Source: RPQJ01 sp963726665
Lineage (GTDB): Bacteria; Pseudomonadota; Gammaproteobacteria; Steroidobacterales; Steroidobacteraceae
NCBI GenBank assembly: GCA_963726665.1
Contig: CAVSDW010000024.1
Span: 86,692-150,691, forward strand
Direction of reading: 5' to 3'
Length of the DNA stretch: 64,000 bases
Shown: in pieces, positions 58,903 to 64,000 of the stretch
Layout: every line of letters starts with the position of its first letter
Position numbering within the stretch: the stretch's first letter is position 1
Made by a program: the position numbers and the translations under genes
The notes under the pieces: generated by a model
What the model saw: the letters and a program-made list of their open reading frames with translations, nothing else
Databases searched by the model: none
What the model was told of the DNA's origin: nothing

Positions 58903-58962
58903 CCGCTCCGGTACTACCCGGCGAGCATATCTCCGAGCGAAGCCGGGGTAGTACCGGAGCGG
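58903..58962. repeat. Hairpin repeat, variant family, copy 2
   Basis: 17-bp perfect stem (CCGCTCCGGTACTACCC at 58903-58919 with 58946-58962) and 26-nt loop 58920-58945 containing GCGAGCATATCTCCGAGCGA. The arms are unrelated to copy 1 although the loops match exactly in opposite orientation. The left arm and loop overlap the stop region of the minus-strand Vgb-like gene. Confidence 0.9.
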
Positions 58963-60800
58963 GCGCGTGGTACTCCGCTAGTGCATCGCCGGCTTTCCGC
59001 CGCGGCCGCGGCCGCTGCCAGCGCCGCGCGATCCCGCTCGCCGCCCGTCGGGTCGATGCAGAAATAGCTCGGCACACCGCCCTCGATCGCGTACGCCGGC
59101 AGGTTCGACTGCGACGTGCACACGCGCCCGTCACTGGTGAAAGAGAAGTCGCGGAAGAACGTGACCCTCGTCGGGCTCGGATAGCTGCGGAAGGTCTCGG
59201 TGGCCGGGGTGAACCGGATCACGCGATCCGAATTGTTCGCCGCCATCCAGATCTCGCCCGTCGGGCGGTAGACGTTCAGCGCATACGGCGTCTCGTATTC
59301 GCCCGGTGCAACGCCGGGCACCTTCCATGTCTGGAATTTCGCGGTCGCCGGATCGAAGCGCATCAGGCCGCCGTCGTCGAACGCCGGTATCCAGAAGATG
59401 CCGTCCGCGTCGAAGCGCGGCCGCCGCGGCCCGCTCAATGGCGTCTCGTACTCGGTCACCTGCAGCGTCTTCGGGTCGATGCGGCCGATACGGTTCGCAT
59501 AGAGCTTCGCGTACCAGATGCTGCCGTCCTTCGGGTTGACGTCGATCCCGTAGGGAAACGCGAGCACCGAGTAGCCGAGGAAACGATGGTGCGAGAAGTC
59601 GAGCAGCAGCACCTTGTCCGGGAACCAGGACGAGATCCTGAGCAGCGTCGGGAAAAGCATGTCCGATATCCAGCGGAAGAAGCCGTTGGACGGCAGCCGC
59701 ATCACCGTCATCTGTTCCGTCTTCGGGTCGAAGCGACCGATCTGGTTCGACGCGACGATCGTGAACCAGACGACGTCGTTCTTGTCCACGCGCACGGTGT
59801 GCGGATAGAGAGCGTCGCCCGGAACGGCATAGGTCTTGAACTGCTTCGTCGCCGGGTCGAACGACATCAGCGTCGAGGACAGCGCGTTCGTGATCCAGAT
59901 CCGGCCATCGGTCGTCTGGGCCATGCTGTGCGGGCCATGGTTGCCGGTGAAGATACCGATGGCGAGCTTCATGCCCGAGAACAGCCCACCGCGCGGCAGG
60001 TCGGACTTCGGCAGGTCGTACGCCTCGACCACGCCGGTCGCCGGGTCGAGCACCCAAAGCTTGTCGTGCCCTTCGTCGGTGCCATAGAACTTGCCGTCCT
60101 CGGCGACGTCCATGTCGTGGATGAACGAGAATCCGTCACCAACCTGCCACTCCTCGACCTTGGCGCGGGCCAGGCCGGCGGTCGGACCATAATCGTGCGT
60201 CGCCGAGACGGGCTTGCCGTCGAATCCGTTCTCGAGCGCGGTCGCGATCCGCATCGACTGCGCGCGCGTCACCATCGACAGGTAGCCCTCCATCTTGTTG
60301 ATGGTGGCCATCCATGCCGCGTGGTCGCGCGGCGCGCGCGTCGTCGAGTTACCGACCTGGTGACAGTAATTGCACTGGCTCACGAACACGTGACGATCGC
60401 CGGCGCTTTTCCAGGGCAGCACCGCGTTGTGTGCCGAGGCCGAAAGTGCATCGGACGCCGCCTGTGCATCGGCAAAGGCCGCGAGCCGCAGGTCAGCCGT
60501 AATCAGCGCATCCCGGGCCGCATCGACGGTAGTCGTCGCATCGTCGTAGTTGGCCAGCCGCGCCCTGACGGTGAGGCTTCCCTGATACGGTGTAACGATC
60601 GCGTAGCTGCCGTCCGCGGCCGTGTAGACGGTCTGCTTACGCGTGCTGTCGGCGCTGAACACGCTGACCATCGCGCCGTATGCGGGCTGCCCGTCCGGCA
60701 GTGCCACGGAGCCGATCAACGACGCGCCACAGGCGCGCGAGGCCATGCCGGTGGCCAGCAGCGCGATCAGCAACGGGAAAGCGGCGTTTCTGCGGCTCAT
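58914..60800 (-). CDS. Exported Vgb-like beta-propeller with CxxCH heme motif
   Basis: About 628 residues. A signal peptide (MSRRNAAFPLLIALLATGMASRACGA) is followed by a carboxypeptidase-regulatory-like beta-sandwich (SLIGSVALPDGQPAYGAMVSVFSADSTRKQTVYTAADGSYAIVTPYQGSLTVRA), then VFVSQCNYCHQVG near residues 140-150, a c-type heme site, and a propeller of repeats such as GRIWITNALSSTLMSFDPATKQFKTYAVP and GSIWYAKLYANRIGRIDPKTLQVTEYETP, as in virginiamycin B lyase. Lyase activity is not implied; the heme suggests redox work in the periplasm. The ATG at 60800 has AAGGAG nine bases upstream. The last residues (SLGDMLAG) are encoded by the hairpin loop at 58920. It splits the accC-prmA neighbourhood. 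Confidence 0.75.
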   Translation of the reverse strand: MSRRNAAFPLLIALLATGMASRACGASLIGSVALPDGQPAYGAMVSVFSADSTRKQTVYTAADGSYAIVTPYQGSLTVRARLANYDDATTTVDAARDALITADLRLAAFADAQAASDALSASAHNAVLPWKSAGDRHVFVSQCNYCHQVGNSTTRAPRDHAAWMATINKMEGYLSMVTRAQSMRIATALENGFDGKPVSATHDYGPTAGLARAKVEEWQVGDGFSFIHDMDVAEDGKFYGTDEGHDKLWVLDPATGVVEAYDLPKSDLPRGGLFSGMKLAIGIFTGNHGPHSMAQTTDGRIWITNALSSTLMSFDPATKQFKTYAVPGDALYPHTVRVDKNDVVWFTIVASNQIGRFDPKTEQMTVMRLPSNGFFRWISDMLFPTLLRISSWFPDKVLLLDFSHHRFLGYSVLAFPYGIDVNPKDGSIWYAKLYANRIGRIDPKTLQVTEYETPLSGPRRPRFDADGIFWIPAFDDGGLMRFDPATAKFQTWKVPGVAPGEYETPYALNVYRPTGEIWMAANNSDRVIRFTPATETFRSYPSPTRVTFFRDFSFTSDGRVCTSQSNLPAYAIEGGVPSYFCIDPTGGERDRAALAAAAAAAESRRCTSGVPRARSGTTPASLGDMLAG

Positions 60801-60811
60801 CGCGCTCTCCT

Positions 60812-61222
60812 TCATGCCGGCCGCGCGCCGAACCAGTTGAACAGGCGCTGGCCGCTACGGAGACCTGGCAGCAGGAGCGCGCCCAGGATGGACGCGAGCG
60901 GCCCGCCACACAGCAGGTTCACGATCAGCGCGACACCGGACACGTCGAGCTTGGCGTGGCCGAGGCCGATGCGGTCACCCAGCCACAGCGTGAGGACCAG
61001 CACCAGGCCGGCGACCTGGTTCAACACCAGTGTCCACTTGAACAATCCTCCCGCGCGACCCGACCACAGCAGCAAAGCCAGCAGGCCGAGGCACATGGCC
61101 GGGACGTAGTACGCGCTCGCCGACCAGCCGAGCATGGCCATGAACATACCGCTCGCCACCAGCAGAAAGCTGAACACCCGGACCGCCGTTGGCCGGGTCC
61201 CGCCGAACCTGGAACTGCTCAT
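60812..61222 (-). CDS. Small integral membrane protein
   Basis: 136 residues with four hydrophobic segments (FSFLLVASGMFMAMLGWSA, YYVPAMCLGLLALLLW, WTLVLNQVAGLVLVLTLWLG, VSGVALIVNLLCGGPLASILGALLLPG). No family is recognised. Its stop lies 9 bases before the Vgb-like start, within its ribosome site, so the two are co-transcribed and probably coupled. It could anchor or supply electrons to the heme-containing partner (inference from context). Confidence 0.6.
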   Translation of the reverse strand: MSSSRFGGTRPTAVRVFSFLLVASGMFMAMLGWSASAYYVPAMCLGLLALLLWSGRAGGLFKWTLVLNQVAGLVLVLTLWLGDRIGLGHAKLDVSGVALIVNLLCGGPLASILGALLLPGLRSGQRLFNWFGARPA

Positions 61223-61398
61223 CGAGATTTCCCCTGCTTCTCCGCGCCCGTGTCTTATGCCAGACGACGCGCCGTATTAACACCTACCCCGAACGAGGGG
61301 GACGCGAATTCCGGCCTCCGCAGCAAGCCCGCCTCGTTTAACCTGAGCACCCCGGAGCACCCAGCGTGCCCCGACCGGAATACCCGCGGTCCAACTGC

Positions 61399-62296
61399 AT
61401 GCCTTTCCTGCAACTCACTTTCGACATCGGCGGATCGGATCCCGCGCCGGTCGAAGACGCGCTGATCGCACTCGGCGCGAACTCGGTGACGCTGGTGGAC
61501 GCAGCCGATGACCCGGTACTCGAGCCGGCGCCCGGCGAGACGCCACTCTGGCCGACGATACGCCTGCACGCGCTGTTCGACGGCGAAGCGGACGCGCTCG
61601 TTATCACGGACGCCCTCGCGGTGAGATTTCCACAGATGCCACGGCCGCGGGCGACCACGGATCGAGGACAGGGCATGGGAGCGGGAATGGCTCAGGGACT
61701 TCCACCCCATGCGTTTCGGCCGCCGGCTTTGGGTCTGCCCGGGCGGGCAGCCGGCTGGCGACGCCGACGCAGTGCGCGTCGAACTCGATCCGGGACTGGC
61801 TTTCGGCACGGGCACGCACCCGACCACGGCGATGTGCCTCGAGTGGCTCGACGGTCGGGACCTGATCGGCCGGGCCGTGGTGGACTACGGTTGCGGAAGC
61901 GGCATCCTGGCGATCGCTGCATTGAAACTGGGCGCTTCGTCCGCCCATGCGGTGGACATCGACCCGCAGGCGCTGATCGCGACGCGGGAAAACGCCGTGC
62001 GCAACGGCATCGGCCCCGCGCTGGCGGTGACGGACGAGCCGCTGCTGGCCCGGGCGTCGGCGGACGTGCTGGTTGCGAATATCCTCGCCGGTCCGCTGGT
62101 CGAGCTGGCGCCGAGGCTCGCGGCAGCGGTCCGGGCAGGTGGCGAACTTGCGATTTCCGGCGTGCTGGCCGAACAGGTCGATGCCGTGACAGCCGCTTAC
62201 CGGCCGTGGTTTGATATCACCTTCACCGGGACCCGCGACGGTTGGGGCCTGATCGCCGGGCAACGGCGCGAGTTGGAACGAGACCAAGGCCGCTAA
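61399..62296 (+). CDS. prmA: Ribosomal protein L11 methyltransferase (one frameshift)
   Basis: About 299 residues. MPFLQLTFDIGGSDPAPVEDALIALGANSVTLVDAADDPVLEPAPGETPLW is the PrmA substrate domain. After a frame change near 61660, RIEDRAWEREWLRDFHPMRFGRRLWVCPGG, LDPGLAFGTGTHPTTAMCLEWLD, VVDYGCGSGILAIAALKLGA and VANILAGPLVELAPRL give the SAM-binding domain. It trimethylates L11. The stop TAA overlaps the next ATG (TAATG). It is part of the conserved accBC-prmA-dusB group. Confidence 0.93.
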
Positions 62297-63524
62297 TGTA
62301 TTCGCAGTGTCCTGAATGCCTTGCGCGCTTCCGTGTCAGCGCCGGCGATCTCCGCGCGGCCGGCGGAACGGTGCGCTGCGGGCGCTGCGGCAGCGCATTC
62401 AACGCCCTCACGTGGCTGAGCGACGCCCTGCCACCGCCGCTCGGCAGGGCGAACCTTGAACCAGCGCCAGCTGAACTCCACGGGCACGCGGCGCAGCCCG
62501 ATCGTTGTTTCCGGCGTCGAGTTTCACTTCACGTCGAGCGACATCGAGTCCGTCTTCGTCGATGCGGCCGACTGGTCGGATCGCGCGGCCGCACGGCCGC
62601 CGGCGCCGGCGGCCGGGGAACTTCGCGACCCGGTGGCCGGGCCGCCGATTATCGTCGACACCGACAACCGGCCGTTCGAGGACATAACGCTCGAGAGCGA
62701 GGGCATCAGCGTCGAGGACATTCTCGGCATCGACGACGGCATGCACGAACTCGGCGACGACAACAGCCCGACCGACGAGTTCGAAGTGCTGCGTGACGTC
62801 CCGGATTCGGCTGTACCCGGACGAAGACGAAGAACCGGAAGACACCGCCTCACGGCCCGACTCCATGTTCGCGGTCGAGAATGGAACCCGCGGCAACCGC
62901 GGACGACGCGGCACTGACGGCACCCCCGGTCATTGCCGTACGACGAGCCGGACTCCGGCCCCTCGCTGGCTGCCGCGCTCGAGGGCGGGCGATCACGGGC
63001 ACGCCCGCGCCGCTCGTCGATCGCATGGTCGATCGGCGCCCTGCTGCTGGTGCTGGCCCTGGTGGCACAGGTGGCGCACTTTTTCAGGCAGGACCTGGCG
63101 AGGAACCCGCAGCTCGGGCCGGTGTTGAAGGACATCTACTCGCGCATCGGCTATCCGCTGTCCCCCAACTGGGACCTCGCGGCATTTGAATTGCGTCAAT
63201 GGGGCAACGGCGGCGTGCCGGATGCCAAGCGGCCAGCTTGCGGTGCGCGCGAGCCTGACCAATCGCGCGGCCTTTGCGCAACCACACCCGATCCTGCGCC
63301 TCGAGCTCGACAACCGGTTCGGCGATGCGATCGCCGTGCGCGACTTCGAACCCGCCGAATACCTGAAGGACCCTTCCGAGGCCTCGCGACTGCTTGGCCC
63401 CGGCGCCAGCGCGGAAGCAGAACTGCTGCTGGTCGACCCGGGCCGGGATGCCGTCGGCTACCAGCTCGACGTGTGCCTGCGCGAGTCGGCCGCGATCATT
63501 CGCTGCGCACAGCAAGCGAGCTGA
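62296..63524 (+). CDS. Zinc-ribbon and DUF3426 domain membrane protein (several frameshifts)
   Basis: MYSQCPECLARFRVSAGDLRAAGGTVRCGRCGSAFNAL is the MJ0042-type zinc ribbon (CPEC...CGRC). An acidic linker (PPIIVDTDNRPFEDITLESEGISVEDILGIDDGMHELG, LYPDEDEEPEDTASRPDSMFAVENG) follows, then one membrane helix (SIAWSIGALLLVLALVAQVAHFF) and the DUF3426 domain (LAVRASLTNRAAFAQPHPILRLELDNRFGDAIAVRDFEPAEYL). Frame changes occur near 62450, 62805, 62880, 62930 and 63225. This protein is often encoded between prmA and dusB. Its function is not known; the layout suggests a cytoplasmic sensor tied to a periplasmic domain. Confidence 0.85.
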
Positions 63525-63527
63525 ACC

Positions 63528-64000
63528 GTGAGCGAAATCATCATCGGCCCATACCGACTGGGCGGCCGCAGCCTTCTCGCCCCGATGGCGGGAGTCACGG
63601 ACCTGCCCTTCCGCAGGCTGTGCAGGCGCCTGGGTGCGGCGCTGGCGGCCGGCGAGATGCTCTCCGCCGATCCCAGGCTCTGGGGCACGAAGGAATCGCG
63701 CCGGCGGCGCGACCATTGCGGAGAGGCCGAACCGCGCGTGGTGCAGATTGCCGGTGGCGACCCGTGCGAAATGGCCGATGCGGCACGACGCAACGTGGAT
63801 GCCGGGGCGCAGATCATCGACATCAACATGGGCTGCCCCGCAAAGAAGGTATGCAATCGCGACGCCGGGTCCGCGCTGCTGCGCGACGAAGCGCTGGTCG
63901 GCGCGATCCTCGATGCGACGGTCCGGGCCGTGGGGGTACCCATTACACTCAAGATCCGCACCGGCTGGAGCCGTGAGCAATCTAACGGCGTCGCCGTCGC
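63528..64000 (+). CDS. dusB: tRNA-dihydrouridine synthase B, N-terminal part (runs off the window)
   Basis: 157 codons are visible. IIGPYRLGGRSLLAPMAGVTDLPFRRLCRRLGA is the FMN-binding start, QIAGGDPCEMADAARRNVDAGAQIIDINMGCPAKKVCNRDAGSALLRD contains the catalytic Cys in NMGCPAKKV, and VPITLKIRTGWS is the next flavin-site strand. DusB reduces uridine in the tRNA D-loop. The GTG start at 63528 lies 3 bases after the upstream stop. In relatives fis follows, beyond this window. Confidence 0.95.
   Translation, partial: MSEIIIGPYRLGGRSLLAPMAGVTDLPFRRLCRRLGAALAAGEMLSADPRLWGTKESRRRRDHCGEAEPRVVQIAGGDPCEMADAARRNVDAGAQIIDINMGCPAKKVCNRDAGSALLRDEALVGAILDATVRAVGVPITLKIRTGWSREQSNGVAV

Overview
The window is a visibly GC-rich, densely packed piece of a gammaproteobacterial chromosome. 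Conserved neighbourhoods support this: dsbD-tlpA-aroQ-accB-accC ... prmA-(DUF3426)-dusB, pcm-tolC with convergent waaA, glnE next to apt, and groESL under a CIRCE element. The many secreted amidohydrolases, beta-propellers and sulfatases fit a metabolically versatile environmental lineage such as Steroidobacterales, Nevskiales or Xanthomonadales. That finer placement is inference.

Layout. 1-2 kb: a minus-strand lipid operon (CDP-alcohol phosphatidyltransferase, PhnW-like aminotransferase, PgpA cut by the window edge). 2-15.8 kb: large secreted or membrane proteins (D-aminoacylase-like, Asp-box propeller, LolA-like plus a giant sortilin-type propeller, a secreted phospholipase-D-like enzyme, an OPT transporter), separated by intergenic clusters of hairpin repeats. 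15.8-30 kb: a YtcJ-like amidohydrolase, an arylsulfatase with its radical-SAM maturase, a small outer-membrane protein, arginase with a divergent Lrp-type regulator, MarC, cardiolipin synthase, SlyX, GST, an LTA-synthase-like membrane sulfatase and a MOSC protein. 30-43 kb: a PAS-GGDEF-EAL protein, pcm, tolC, waaA, a KdkA-like kinase, a heptosyltransferase, a zinc-ribbon protein, YSC84-like and DUF6165 proteins, glnE and apt. 43-48.8 kb: BrnTA toxin-antitoxin, nitroreductase, YgbA-type protein, RarD, a DMT half-transporter, LysM protein and two lipoproteins. 48.8-53 kb: two tandem groESL operons. 53.3-64 kb: dsbD (with a duplicated N-terminal domain), tlpA, aroQ, accB, accC, then an inserted minus-strand pair (Vgb-like propeller and a membrane protein), then prmA, a DUF3426 protein and the start of dusB.

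The most unusual feature is a family of about 13 intergenic hairpins in five clusters. Their loops (21-26 nt) are conserved while their long, fully paired arms differ from copy to copy, the reverse of ordinary REP elements. Four clusters lie between 4 and 13.8 kb. A fifth, with a variant loop, sits where the usual accC-prmA adjacency is broken.

Caution on sequence quality: single-base indels interrupt many genes. They are sporadic from 15 to 48 kb and dense from 50.9 to 58.3 kb and again in 61.6-63.2 kb. Because normally essential genes (accB, accC, aroQ) are hit and the protein similarity resumes at once in another frame, most are probably sequencing or consensus errors. For such genes the whole span is annotated and the approximate shift sites are named.
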